Origin: Larix kaempferi
Taxonomy: Eukaryota; Streptophyta; Pinopsida; Pinales; Pinaceae
Direction of reading: 5' to 3'
DNA: 64,000 nt
NCBI GenBank assembly: GCA_027924585.1
Contig: BSBM01002108.1
Location: 326,070 to 390,069 of the forward strand
The first letter of the stretch is position 1; each line of letters opens with the position of its first letter. Positions 1-10,800 of the stretch are shown in pieces. The notes beneath the pieces were generated by a model. It was not told where the DNA came from. It did no database searches and worked only from the letters and a program-made list of their open reading frames with translations. The position numbers and the translations under genes are program-made.

Positions 1-840
1 TTTTTCTCAAGTTTGTCAAGAGATTGTTGTTTTATTATGCCCCATTTGAAAACTATATTTCCACATCCTTTAGTCAACAAATTCATTGGACATGCTATGT
101 GGTTGAATTCCAACACAAATATGTCATAGAAATTTTCTAAACCAAGGAAAATCCTTAGTTCATGCATGTTTCTTGGGGTGGGCCATTCCCTGATAACTTG
201 TATATTTTTCGGGTTGACTTGAATGCTTTCTAAGTTGATCACATAGCCCAAGTATTTGATATTCCTCATTGAAAAAGAGAAATTATCCAAGTTCAAACAC
301 AGCTTGTGTTGTTTGAGAGTGTCAAGTACTTGTTGAAGCTACATCAAATGCTCATCCCATGATCTATTGAAAGTTAGGATGTTATCTAGATAAAAAATGA
401 CACATTTTCTTGAAAACATTCTAAGAACATCATCCATATGTCCCATAAAAGTTGCAGGTCTGTTAGTTAAACCAAAATGCATCACTAACCATTCAAATAA
501 ACCTTCCATGGTTTTGAAACCAGTCTTCCATACATCTAAGGACTCTATTAGAATTTGATGATATCCAAACTTGAGTTCAAGTTTGGTAAAGAATTTAGCA
601 TATGCCAAATAATCAAGTAAATCATCTAATCTAGGAAGAGGATATTGATTCTTTATTGAAATATTATTGAGATCCCTATAGTCAATGCACATAAACCATG
701 TCCGGTATTTATTAGGGACTAAGATGACTAGACTTCCACAAGGAGAGGAGTTGGTTCAAATATACCCTTTGTCGATCAAATCTTGAATTTGTCTATGGAT
801 TTCTTCATTCTCTAAAATAGACCTTCTATAAATATATGAA
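1..840 (-). pseudogene. Ty3/gypsy reverse transcriptase remnant (gypsy-0, 3' part)
   Basis: Reading the minus strand gives the N-terminal RT arm (ENEEIHRQIQDLIDKG, about 800-750), then MCIDYRDLNN (692-663), the fingers/palm region with FGLTNRPATF, and YLGYVIN beyond the palm, continuing off the left edge. The catalytic box, normally F/YxDD, reads YLDN, so one metal-binding Asp is lost; stops also interrupt the frame. This is the pol half of an old minus-strand Ty3/gypsy element. Its protease and gag half resumes at about 47.3-48.3 kb on the far side of gypsy-1, so the two pieces were adjacent before that insertion. Family assignment by motif is secure; the lineage is not determined. Confidence 0.85.
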
Positions 841-1078
841 ATGGTTAACGAAGAACTAGAAACAAGATCAATGGAGAGGTTTACCTTACAATATGATGAC
901 TAGAGTGGTTTACCTTATTAGGGACTAAGATGACTGTACTTCGACAAGGAGAGGATTTGGTTCAAATATGACCTTTGTTGATCAAGTCTTGAATTTGTCT
1001 ATGGATTTCTTCATTCTCTAAAATAGACCTTCTGTAAATATATGAAATGGTTAACGAAGAACTAGAAACAAGATCAAT
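711..1078. repeat. Tandem duplication in gypsy-0 RT leader (period 206 bp)
   Basis: The segment 711-872 recurs at 917-1078 with about a dozen mismatches. It covers the protease-RT linker and the first RT codons (both copies encode the minus-strand ENEEIHRQIQDLIDKG stretch). It is a local duplication inside the dead gypsy-0 element. Confidence 0.85.
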
Positions 1079-1401
1079 AGAGGTACTCCAGCTGGATCTT
1101 TGAACACATATTAGTATTATTCTTGTACTCTATAGACTTGTTGTTCCTATCAAGGGTTGTGGTCATGTTGTAGGTACAATAGATCCCATGTTCTAATGGA
1201 ACACGGGAGCCCCAAAATTTTTAGTGTAAAGGTAATGACTTAAATTCCTTTATCATTATGGGGTTTTTCATCAGGTTTACTATGATTTTATGCCTTTGCA
1301 TTGTTTTGATTTAATTAGAGTTTTTCCTTTGAACATTTCTAGTTTTTGACACTTTTTCTGAAGTTGCGGGAAGCTTTGATTTTTCTCAAAAAGTCATTTT
1401 T

Positions 1402-1812
1402 CATCCCGCAAACCCACAATCCTGCAATTGCGGATTGTGGATTGCGGGAGCTTGCTTTCCTTTTTGGAATTTTTCCATCCTGCAACCTGCAAGTTGCGGA
1501 TTGCGGGAAGACTTTGTAAATAGTTTTGAACTTTTCGTTCCGCAAACTGCAAACCACAATTGTGGATTGCAGATTGAGGAAAGTGGTTTGAGTAATAAAA
1601 TTGCATTGTGTGTTTCCGCAACCCGCAACCCGCAATTGCGGATTGCATATTGCAGAAAGGTTGCTTTATTTTTTAAAGTTGTTTGCATTCCCGCATCCCG
1701 CAATCCACAATTGCAGATTGCGGATTGCGGAAACTCTTTTGTTCTTTGGTTTTTCGAGTTGCAATCTCGTAACCCGCAACCCACAATTGTGGATTGCAGA
1801 TTGCGGGACGAA
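1402..1812. repeat. Array of six heptamer-based palindromes in the 5' LTR
   Basis: Six imperfect palindromes, at about 1402-1449, 1486-1517, 1548-1583, 1615-1659, 1690-1731 and 1767-1809, are spaced about 75-80 bp apart. Each has two or three tandem copies of a heptamer close to CCGCAAC on the left arm and matching GGATTGC-type heptamers on the right arm, usually meeting at a GCAATTGC or ACAATTGT centre. Individual arms vary (CCGCAA, CTGCAA, CCACAA), often with the partner arm varying to match. The 3' LTR has the same array at 41690-42066. Confidence 0.9.
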
Positions 1813-2153
1813 TGTACAAAGTTAGAAAATAAGACCCGCAACTTGACCCCACATCCAACAAATTTAATCTCAGCCGTTGATTTGTCTTCATCCTACGGTC
1901 TGGATTTGGTGCGTCGAAAATCAATAAATATGTGGTTTTTTCCCATTTTTCTTTATCATTTTCAATTTCCGAAATTATCTTGCTGCTTGAATTTTACTGC
2001 GAAGTTTTTACCAGGTGTCTGTTGCCTGTTATTTTCAACTGAAACAATTTGGTTTACTCATTTCTCTTATTCAATTATTTACTGTTTCGTGATTTTTGAA
2101 TTGTTTTTTTATTTTTGTTTATTCGTTTATCAGAAAAACCTCCAGTTTCAAAC

Positions 2154-5100
2154 ATGTCGCACAATACACGTTCTAAAACTGCTGAGAAAGATCAATTGAA
2201 CAAAGACCCAAATTTTGGTATCTTCTCGGACACTAGTGACAAAATTATTGAAACCTATCAGATAGACTAGTCCAAAATCTACTCAATTTTTGATAATGAT
2301 GACCTCTCAGACATCCAGAACGGTCGGCCGGCATATGAGAAAATTAGGGATTCCCAACTTCATGCCATTGCTGCTAGACCCGCCATCCTTCCTTATATGG
2401 ATGCGGTTAAATGGATTTTGTACCATGCTAACCCTAAAGAGCGGTCCTTCATTGACAGCGTTGGGTCACAATTGACTACTTTCCGCCCGGAGGTTCTCAT
2501 CAAAGCCTATGCTCTTAAACCGGCCAAGCAACCCCTTAGTGGTGAATTCATAGAATCTTCTAAGACCAGGTTTAATTTCGACAAAATGCTAAATTCATGG
2601 ATGAATAAACCTAACAGTTACATGCCTAGACTGACAACCTATACCCTGTTTCATGGTTTAGAGAACCTTATTCCTTACTGGAAGCCATGCTATGCAGACT
2701 GTATGGCCTCCCTAACTATTTGGTGTTTAAAATTCAATGGGCTTCTGTAGCCCATCATATCTTGACACCTAGAGAGTCTTTTCCTTGGGCATCTATTTTG
2801 TCATTTGAGCTCAAGACAACCATTCAAGCATATCAGCAAGCACCGGCTCTAAGGAAGCCACAATTATTCTTTTTAGATTTTGTCATTGATGTATTTTGTG
2901 CAGAATTCCAATATCCTGAGATGGGATGGAATTGGACTCCATCGGCTCCTCCTATCCCTATTTATCATGCATCATTATGGGAAAGGAATTATATACCTTT
3001 GATATATGACATTTGTGACCACTTCCTTGGAAGCATTTATTTCAAGATATTCAGAGAACAGGCTCCTTCTTTCTCAGCTGATGCTAGAACCTTCATTGCC
3101 ACAATAGGTGACTGGTATGTGGGTGAATCCTTATCCTATGTCAGAGTTTGGGGAAGCAGCACTATCCATCTGCTGCCTAGGATAGTTCCTGACAGATTGG
3201 TCATTGAAGAGGTTTCCTATCAAACTATTACGGATGGTGTGTCCAAAAGGATCACTGGCCCTAAGAGGAGGGGGTGGCCTAAGTTCCCCTTGAACCTTGG
3301 GCCATTGGCCATCCCAACTTCAACTTGGGCTACAGTGTTGGGTGAAATAATGACTTCTTTAAATTTGGTCTATGCTTCCAAAAGAAGACATGATCCCAAG
3401 AAATTTCTTGATGCTAATTTCAAGCAAAATCATATGAGGATGGGATATGCTCATGAAGAAGTTCCTGATGACTCCACCAATCAGGGAGTAAATACCTTTT
3501 CTGAACTCTACGCGAGGGCTAAGAGAAAAGATGAACAGAACCATATCATGCAATATCAACAAGATCTTAAAACCAAAGTTTTGAGCTACAGGGCATTGGA
3601 ACTAAATCTTGTTGAGCAAGTAAGAAAAGAGAGAGAAGAAAAGGAGGCTCAAAGAGCTAATTCTCCATTAATGCTTACTTATCCAGATGGGGATAAAGGC
3701 AAAGGCCTCATGGAAAATTATCCAAAGGTAAAGACTGTTGAACAAGTGAAAGTTCTACTGCAAGCCGCTCAACAATCAAAGCAGAGGTTATCACAAATGA
3801 CCTCAATGTTGGACACCCAATTAGTTGCAGCTTCTAAATCAACTAATGATATTCAAGTCACTCCTGCAGTAACCCAGGTTTCTAATGTTCAAGTTATAGC
3901 TGTGACTAAGCTAGCTAAAAGGCATAAAAATCAGACTCCTGCATCCCAAATCACTACCTTGGACATTATTCACAGCGATGTTGAAGATGAGGTACATCCT
4001 TCTGTGCATGTGGTTGCAGAAGTGACTGAAACTTCACAAACAGTTACAAATTTATTGGTTGTTATTCAAATGGATGTCTCTATCCCTGACCAACAGATCT
4101 TTGAAACTACTGCTATAGCTGATGCTACAACCTCAACACTACTACTTTCATCTATTCAAATTCTTTCAACCTTATCATCTGGGAAAACATTACCACCTAC
4201 CATTTCCCAGTTATTTCATACAGTAACTTCCACCACTATTCCATTTCTAGCCACCTCAGTTCCACTTTCTATTTTTCCATCTACTATTGCAGAGATTCAT
4301 TCTTCGATTGTTCCTCTGGAATCACCTTCATCCATTTTATCACCACCAACTATTGAGGAGAAAACACCAGTTCCTTCTTCTTCATCACCAGCTGCTGATG
4401 TCTATACTCCACTTTCTGAACCTTTCACTCCAATACCTTCCCCAACCTTTGCGCCAGCAGTTACTCAAAGTATCCCTTCATCCCTAAGTACTTCCCAAAT
4501 CACTGTGTCTATACCTAGACCCACTATTACTCAGACATCCTCATTGGTTTCAACAGTAAATGTGACTTCATCATTTACTAAATTAGTAGTTGAGTTTGAA
4601 GAGGATATTGTAGTCCCTCTTGGGGATTATTTCTACAATAAAGAATCTAAGGCAGTGGTAAGAAAAGGTAAGAAGAGAAGCAGGGATCAAGGTGGATTGG
4701 CGGCACCTATTCCTGATCAAATAATCTGGGCTAAGCAATCTGATGATATCCAGGCAGAAGCAGTGGATGCAGCTACAGCTTTGGGTGCATTTGCAGGTGC
4801 AAATTTCAATTCAGTAAAGACACTGAATAGGGAGATTGATTTGAAAAGGGAAGAAGTGAAGAAGCTTAAAGAGCAATTGGACAAAACCAATGAGGAGCAT
4901 GAAACTTATGTCAATGATCTCAGGAATATATTTGATGATAGGTTTGAATATTTGCAGCAAAGGAATACATCCCTCCAGTCTCAGTTGTGTAATGCATAAG
5001 TTGTGAATGCTACCAATACACAAAGGATAGCAGAGCTTGAAAAACAATGTGAGGATGCAACTACAAGTGCAACCTCCTCTTCCTTCTCTAAGTTTTCCCA

Positions 5101-5794
5101 GCTTGAGTTTAAGGACTTGGCCATACAGGTCAATGAGGAACATTATAAACTGCTAACTGAATTGTTTAGCACTCTGAATGATATTAGAGAGACTCACATT
5201 GCTTTTGGCAAGATGATTGTTATTCTTGATGGACAGGTAGCCAAAAGACAACAGGGTTTTAAGGCAATTGATGATATTCTGGAATGGCAGAAGTATATTA
5301 AGGAGATACCAGAGGACAGTCATGTCCTTAGTAATTTCCAGCTCAAGAAAATCAGGACTGTGTTGCATGCCTGGCTAGATCTCAATGAAATGGTTGAAGA
5401 CACTATTTAGAAAGCGCAGGCTATTTGCAGCAGGAGATGGTATGCCATTGATAACATCATGTAAACATTGCAGTTCCCTACCATGGACCTTATTGAAGCC
5501 ACTTCTCCACCCAAATTGGTAATTGAACAGGTTGAATGCTAACACAAGGAGGCCAAAGAGAAGATTCAGCGCCTCAAGCATATCAAGATTGAAGACGTGG
5601 ATAAGCTAATCAGGAAACCTGTTTCCATGGAGGGCAAGATCCACATTTTTATATGTATTTTGCATAAGCTGGCTAAAAATGAAATGGCAAGTTTTACGTG
5701 TGATGCACAACTAGGACTTGAGTCAGTGGATTATCCAAATATAGATGAACTGTTAGAGATTTGGGCCAAGTGGCAAGAGTTTCTTGGCCATTAG
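2154..5794 (+). pseudogene. Unrecognised ~1200-codon ORF inside the 5' LTR (copy A)
   Basis: Start chosen at the ATG at 2154 (MSHNTRSKTAEK), which is conserved in the other LTR; both copies end at the same CAT-TAG (5794). The frame has an in-frame TAG at 2268 (also in copy B), a one-base deletion near 2631 relative to copy B, and stops at 4997, 5408, 5462 and 5540, three of which are sense codons in copy B. From 2687 to 4996 it is uninterrupted. Visible regions: a globular part (codons about 80-460), a charged coiled-coil stretch with RKEREEKEAQ (3610-3660), a Ser/Thr/Pro-rich linker (about 3760-4580), a basic patch KGKKRSRD (about 4665-4690), a second coiled coil (4810-4995) and a helical C-terminus. 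I do not recognise the family: it has no RT, protease, zinc knuckle or transposase motif. Function unknown. Confidence 0.85.
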
Positions 5795-6701
5795 TTTAGT
5801 TCGAATTTTGTAATACTTGTTTGAGGGGAATTTATCCTTTGTATCATTTTGTAATTATTATTTAAAGGGTAGATCCCTCGCAGGCTAGGGAGGATGGAAT
5901 TTGGAGCATAGAATCAGCAAAAGAGACTGGAGATACTCTGGTTAATGCAGAGCTTGTAATTTCTTATAGACTTTCAGTAATACAGTTATGTTATTCTCTT
6001 GGATCCTCTTTTGTTTATTAATCAATTTATTTGGTAAATACTAATTTTCACTTCATATTGTTATCACTACTGTTTAATCTTTTGCAATCAATACATACAT
6101 TGATCTACAGTTTTGATTTATCTCTGCTCATGATCTATGTATCTTTAATGTTTTAAGAGAATTTATTAAATTAAAGCTTTTATCTATTTCTGCAAATGGT
6201 TCACAGAAAATTATAATTGATGTTAATTTTTCAATTAACAATATAAGTTACAGGTTAAACTTGAATGCACTCAAACCCTTAATTTTCTATCAGTTAATTT
6301 TAATTGGTTGGTAGTAACTTGAGCAGATAAGTAATTAATCTCTTTTACATTTCTGTTAAATTGATGAACATGCTTATCTAGTTTCACATCAAGCTAACCT
6401 ACACATAAACAAGATACATTTTTAGAGTAGGTCTAAATTAGTTTTATATTTCCTTTTAGGTATATTTGTTTTGGACTTGACACACTTTGTTTTCCTTCAT
6501 TGGAAGACAGATCATTTCAGGATCAAAACCATAAGTGCCAGTGGAGGCCTTTGTATCCGTGGGAGATTACTACTCCAAATAGGATGGGGATAGAACTATC
6601 CTTGCGTAGGACCTTTTGAAGCCTTTCAGTCTGGGTTTTCCCCCTCTGTTGTGAGACTTAGAATCCATTCCAGCAACCTTCACATCCAAGGCCTCAACAA
6701 A

Positions 6702-6720
6702 TGGCGCTAGAAGGAGGGCC
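6702..6720 (+). other. Gypsy-1 primer-binding-like site
   Basis: TGGCGCTAGAAGGAGGGCC begins two bases after the 5' LTR end. TGGCGC is the usual opening of primer-binding sites in non-chromodomain plant gypsy elements. I do not assign the priming tRNA. Confidence 0.7.
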
Positions 6721-6731
6721 AGAAGTAAGAT

Positions 6732-7450
6732 ATGCCTAAACATAATACCAATAAATCTCCTCCAGTAAGAATACCAGTTGTCACCCGTAGTCACATGTAG
6801 GAATGTACCTCTGCGGAACAACCGGTGCAAGACCCAAATACTATCCCTACTACCCCTGTAAGTGAGAAGGAAACCAGAAGGGGAGACATGATTTTTGTAT
6901 CACCCACTAGGGGACCCCTTACACTCGAACAGTTACTTAAAAGTTCTTATGATAGTGTTTCTAGGCTATAGCAAAGGATCACTGCTGAGCGAAACCAAGG
7001 ACTAGAAGCAATTCATCAAGAGAACATAGATTCATAGGCCAATAATCAAGAAAATCAAAATTCAAGTGAACAAAATACTGAGCACAACCATTCATCTAAC
7101 CAATAGTATTCCCCTGAATTTAATCTTGATTCACTATTTGGTGAAACAAAACAGGATCCACCCGATATCACCACAACAGGTCGACCTCCACAAACACCCC
7201 CATCATCTTCTTCATCTTCATTTGAATAGTCATCATCCTCTAGTTCTTACTCAGAAGAAGACATACCCATGGCTCAAGGTGCAAACAGACCTTGGTTGGA
7301 CCAAGATGTTGTGTTCATAATTGGAGACCAACACAGACTCCCTAAGAACCCTAAAAAGTGGTTACTCAAGTTCGATCCTGATGAAAAGTCACCTACCCTT
7401 GATCATATAAAGAATTTCATGCAGGCAATCATACTTAGGAGTTTAGTTCA
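6732..7450 (+). pseudogene. Gypsy-1 gag, N-terminal part
   Basis: The first ATG after the primer site (6732, MPKHNTNKSPPV) opens a frame running to the copia-2 insertion, with in-frame stops from 6798 onward. The lower part (from about 7269) is a clean open stretch with KWLLKFDPDEKSPTLDHI. The start of a gag capsid protein is expected here, and the capsid domain continues at 18844 after copia-2. The last five bases (7446-7450, GTTCA) are the copia-2 target duplication. Assignment rests on position plus continuity with the gag domain downstream. Confidence 0.75.
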
Positions 7451-8042
7451 TGTTGATGTATATGTAACTTCGGAATGTATTTCATATATATTTATTGTAC
7501 CCTTATTAGAGATCTGTTATTCCTCTATAAGGAAGTGTCGTCATGTGGATTGACAAGTGTCGCAAGTGTGTGTACTTGCCAATGGGTTATTAGACCACCA
7601 TGTGTGGGGTCAGCCCTGAAATATATATTATATTGTGGATGTACCTAGCTAGACAAGTCGGCCCCATAAGGTCACTGGGAAAACAGGTTAGTATAAATAG
7701 AGATCGGGAGATCTCTATTTTGATCATTCGGAAAGTCACACTTCTCTCACTCAGAAAGTGGCGCACTAGTGAGGAGGAGGATCATCTGCTACTAGGAGAC
7801 TATATCAAGTGTATTTTGGTTGTACTTTGGTTGAGCCATTGTTCTCTCTATCTCTAAGGAAGTTGTGGGGTTTTTCACCTTAGGGTTTTCCCCATGGAAA
7901 CTCTGTGTCTCTTGTCTCTCATGCTTTTGATTCTTGTGATGCTTTTCATGCTTATTGTGATTGTTATGCATTGATATACTGTATATGTTATTCTCTCAGT
8001 AAAGATCCTAGAGTATTGTGAATTAATGCTCAAAATTTAACA
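7451..8042 (+). repeat. Copia-2 5' LTR
   Basis: Begins TGTTGATGTATATG and ends TTTAACA. It pairs with 18252-18843 and is homologous to the copia-5 and copia-6 LTRs. Confidence 0.96.
7692..7699 (+). promoter_or_regulatory. TATA box in copia-2 5' LTR
   Basis: TATAAATA in the middle of the LTR, at the place expected for the U3/R boundary. The same element is conserved in the 3' LTR and, on the minus strand, in both copia-5 LTRs. Confidence 0.7.
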
Positions 8043-8056
8043 TGGTATCAGAGCTA
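8043..8056 (+). other. Copia-2 primer-binding site (tRNA-iMet)
   Basis: TGGTATCAGAGCTA abuts the 5' LTR, the classic plant Ty1/copia site complementary to the 3' end of initiator methionine tRNA. Confidence 0.93.
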
Positions 8057-8617
8057 ACCTGAGAAGAAGACATTTTGCAGTGACGGAAAACTTGAGTTTC
8101 TTGTTTATTGGGTTTCTCTCCACAGTTTTTGGAAAAGCAGTATAGTAGATTTACTCTACTCATCAAGGAGAATCTATCTGTTCAATCAGAATTCAATTCT
8201 GAGCATTTTCAGTTTTGGCCCTAATAATTAAGGTTTCCACAAAAATAGGAATTTCTGAAATCTGAAGACATAGCTGGAAGCTCCTTGCAAAAATCGAAGT
8301 TTAGAGCTTTGGATCGAGATTTTTGGCTGGGTAGATCTCCGAGAAACTCAAACCTTAATTCAGGGCTCTCCCTAGTGAACCCTGGAGGACAAAAAGGCAA
8401 ATCTGAAGGGTAAAGCTTTGTTGATCTCAAATTCTGAATACACCAGGATGATCAACTCATTAAGGCGCATCTTTCTATCGTTTCAGAAAGTTGAAATTCA
8501 CATTTTGAATTTTTAGGGTTTTTCTAACAAACCCTAATCCGGGACCAAATCCAGTTTTCAGCATATCAAGTGGTAAGACCTAAATCTTTTCTATTTCCAT
8601 TTGAAGTACTCTTTAAG

Positions 8618-8863
8618 ATGTCTCGCCACACCAAGCTTGAGGATAAGCTTGAAGGAGCTGATAACTTCCGAGCTTGGAAGTATAGGATTGGGTTAATCCC
8701 GGAAGAGAATGAGTTGGACTCATATGTAAAAGAAGACATCCCTATCCCAGAGGATGAAGAGGCTAAGGTATTGCATAAGAATAACTTGGTGAAGGAAAAG
8801 AGAATCATTGCTGATTTTATCAAAGACCATCTCATACCCCATGTGTCTTCTCTAAAGACACCC
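8618..8863 (+). pseudogene. Copia-2 gag, N-terminal fragment
   Basis: ATG at 8618 opens MSRHTKLEDKLEGADNF, matching the copia-5 gag start (33320, minus) almost residue for residue for about 80 codons, through DHLIPHVSSLKTP. The match stops abruptly at about 8862, where sequence belonging to the 3' end of copia-6 begins. The remainder of gag, including the zinc knuckle, is gone from copia-2. The 560-bp leader between the primer site and this ATG has no convincing ORF. Confidence 0.9.
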
Positions 8864-8908
8864 AATCGTTCACGAATCACAGCCCAGATGCACATCATCC
8901 AGTACTTA

Positions 8909-9120
8909 CACCACCGACATGGGAGAACACATCTACCACCATTCGAGGAAGGCTCCAGCCCTTACTTTTTCACCATGGGAGAACACATCTACCACCATGT
9001 GAGAATGGCTCCAGCCCTTACATCTACACCATGGGAGAACACATCTACCACCATGTGAGAATGGCTCAGCAATTACATCACGACCATGGGAGAACACATC
9101 AACCATGTTAGAAAAGCTCA
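8909..9120. repeat. Tandem repeat, ~56-bp unit, 4 copies
   Basis: Four copies, starting near 8909, 8971, 9028 and 9083, of a unit containing ACCATGGGAGAACACATC and TACCACCATGTGAGAATGGC. On the minus strand the unit resembles the single-copy segment just after the copia-2 pol stop (about 16830-16860, CACATGGCTGTGGATGTAAG). It therefore looks like an expansion of the family's 3' UTR. Confidence 0.85.
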
Positions 9121-9145
9121 TGTGCATCTGCATCTTCCGGATTCA

Positions 9146-9811
9146 TCACTTCCCTTTGGAATGAACCTCGATCTGAAGTGCACCAAGCCTATCTTTGAAG
9201 TACTCAAACTGCACTCTGGCCAATGGCTTGGTCAATACATCTGCAACCTGCTCATCCGTCGCAACATACTCTGCTTTGGCTATACTCATTGCTAAACAGG
9301 ACTGCTTCCTGCTAAACCAAGAGATCACACCTGATCCCATACTAAGGCAGCACCCAGAAGTGCTCTTCCTATATGCAACACTACCTGCCCAATCTGAATC
9401 AACATAACCCTGCAGGTTAAAATTTTGATTTGCATCATATTTGAGCCCATAATCAACAGTACCCTTCAGGTACCTCAGAATATGCTTTACAGCAACCAGG
9501 TGAACATCTCTCGGATCCATCAGGAACTGGCTCAATGTGTTCACCACAAAGCAAATATCTGGTCTCGTGTTTGTCAGGTACATAGAGGACCCAATCATCT
9601 GATGATACATCATGACATCAACCGGATCAGATGAAGCATCATACAGAAGCTTCAGGTTTGATGCCATAGGTGTGGCCATAGCCTTGCAGTCCATCATCCT
9701 GAAGCTCTTCAAAATCTCTACTGCATACTTCCCTTGTCCAAGGAAGATTCCATCTGTACTCTGCCACACCTCCATACCAAGAAAATAGTGCATCATCCCC
9801 AAGTCCTGCAC
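9146..9811 (-). pseudogene. Copia-6 RT C-terminus and RNase H
   Basis: Open on the minus strand for 221 codons: DLGMMHYFLGMEVWQ (RT connection), RPDICFVVNTLSQF, VDSDWAGSVAYRKSTSGC (RNase H), then a jump from AKAEYVA directly to TDEQVADVLTKPLA. About 70 residues that copia-2 has at this point (the CDNQSCVKLSENP region) are deleted in frame. Upstream, 9812-10080 retains scrambled RT pieces with stops. Nonfunctional. Confidence 0.88.
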
Positions 9812-10080
9812 ATATATGACTCCCTGTCATGTGTCTCAGAACCAAGTGGTTGCTCCACATACACTTCTTCTTCAACTACACCATTCAAGAAAGCTGTCTT
9901 GAAATCCATCTAGTGTATCTTCTATTTCATCACTTTTATATTTCTCTATGCTGCCATCTGCAGCATGCTTGATCTTGATAGATCCATATGGAAGTCATAA
10001 CAAACTTCCCTTCATGTCTTGGGACTACATCCCAAACATCATTCTTCATGATCGACGGATCATGGCATTCTTCCCATATC

Positions 10081-10800
10081 CTGGAAACTTCAATATCTTC
10101 AATAGATGATTTTGTTGCTGAACAAATGTTGTAGTTCTTCTTTTGTAGGTGATGGCATACGATCTTTCCTACACAACAAGTTAAATTGCATGATTAGAAA
10201 ACATCTCATAGTTTTCAGAACAAATTCTTACACATAAAGAAATATGTCATACAGTCATGCAATTATCTTAGCCAATGCTTCAATACAACATTTATCCATA
10301 TCCCGTAACTTTCTAGATGCCTTCCAATCTCTACCAGAACATTGTTAAGAGTGTGCACAACTCCAAACATGTCAGCAAAGAGGTTTCATTCTAGATAAGT
10401 AGCAATGGAATGTTGTACAGTGCCATAGACCACTTACCCATGCATATTAGTAGTATACTGTTCATCAATGCAACTATTCTAATATGCATAATACACAACC
10501 TAATTCTAGGAACATCAGTATATACATTATTGAACCGTATTATTTAAACAATAAAATATGCAATTAATGACAATTCAAATACTTATATTTGTTTGTTTGT
10601 TGGGTTGACTCCCTCTCAATCTTTGCTTCTTTTCTGCAACTCCATTCTTATGTGGATTGTGATAAGTGGTCAACTCCCTCTGAATATTTGCATCCTTGTA
10701 GAAACTACTGAAGTGTGCTCCTTTGCTTTCTTGCAGGAACAACTGGAGTGTGCTCCCTCTTGATCTTTGCTTCCTAGATTACTTGTCCTTGAACTTACAT
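10081..10800 (-). other. Non-coding block shared by copia-6 and copia-5
   Basis: This block matches about 30440-31130 of copia-5 over most of its length and replaces the integrase C-terminus and RT N-terminus that copia-2 encodes. In both copies the minus strand has a GT at the integrase side (10791-10792) and a pyrimidine-rich ...TAG at the RT side (about 10169), resembling intron borders. It has no long ORF. Its presence in both copies shows the rearrangement was already present in a common ancestor of copia-5 and copia-6. Confidence 0.75.

Larger units (their letters stand above)
1166..6699 (+). repeat. Gypsy-1 5' LTR (5.5 kb, contains an ORF)
   Basis: Bounded by TG...CA, directly preceded by the TSD and followed after two bases by a primer-binding-like site. 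It matches 41454-46896 over its whole length. Order: unique leader (1166-1400), palindrome array (1402-1812), promoter-like spacer (1813-2153), a decayed ORF of about 1200 codons (2154-5794), and 0.9 kb of AT-rich non-coding sequence (5795-6699) that presumably holds the transcription start and polyadenylation signals. LTRs above 5 kb are at the upper end of what is known for plant Ty3/gypsy elements, and a long frame inside an LTR is unusual. Confidence 0.93.

Noticed and set aside
1435-2199. 254-codon plus-strand frame across the LTR palindrome array
   Set aside because: Palindromic heptamers keep several frames open on both strands. The frame is not kept in the 3' LTR and ends in unrelated sequence.
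1166-6699. Treating 1166-6699 and 41454-46896 as two independent elements
   Set aside because: The outer TSD GGTCA, the primer site after the first copy, pol before the second copy and the TG...CA ends all show they are the two LTRs of one element.
7600-7857. 85-codon frame repeated in both copia-2 LTRs (also 18401-18658)
   Set aside because: It spans the LTR promoter and R region. Its presence in both copies follows from LTR identity, and it has no family resemblance.
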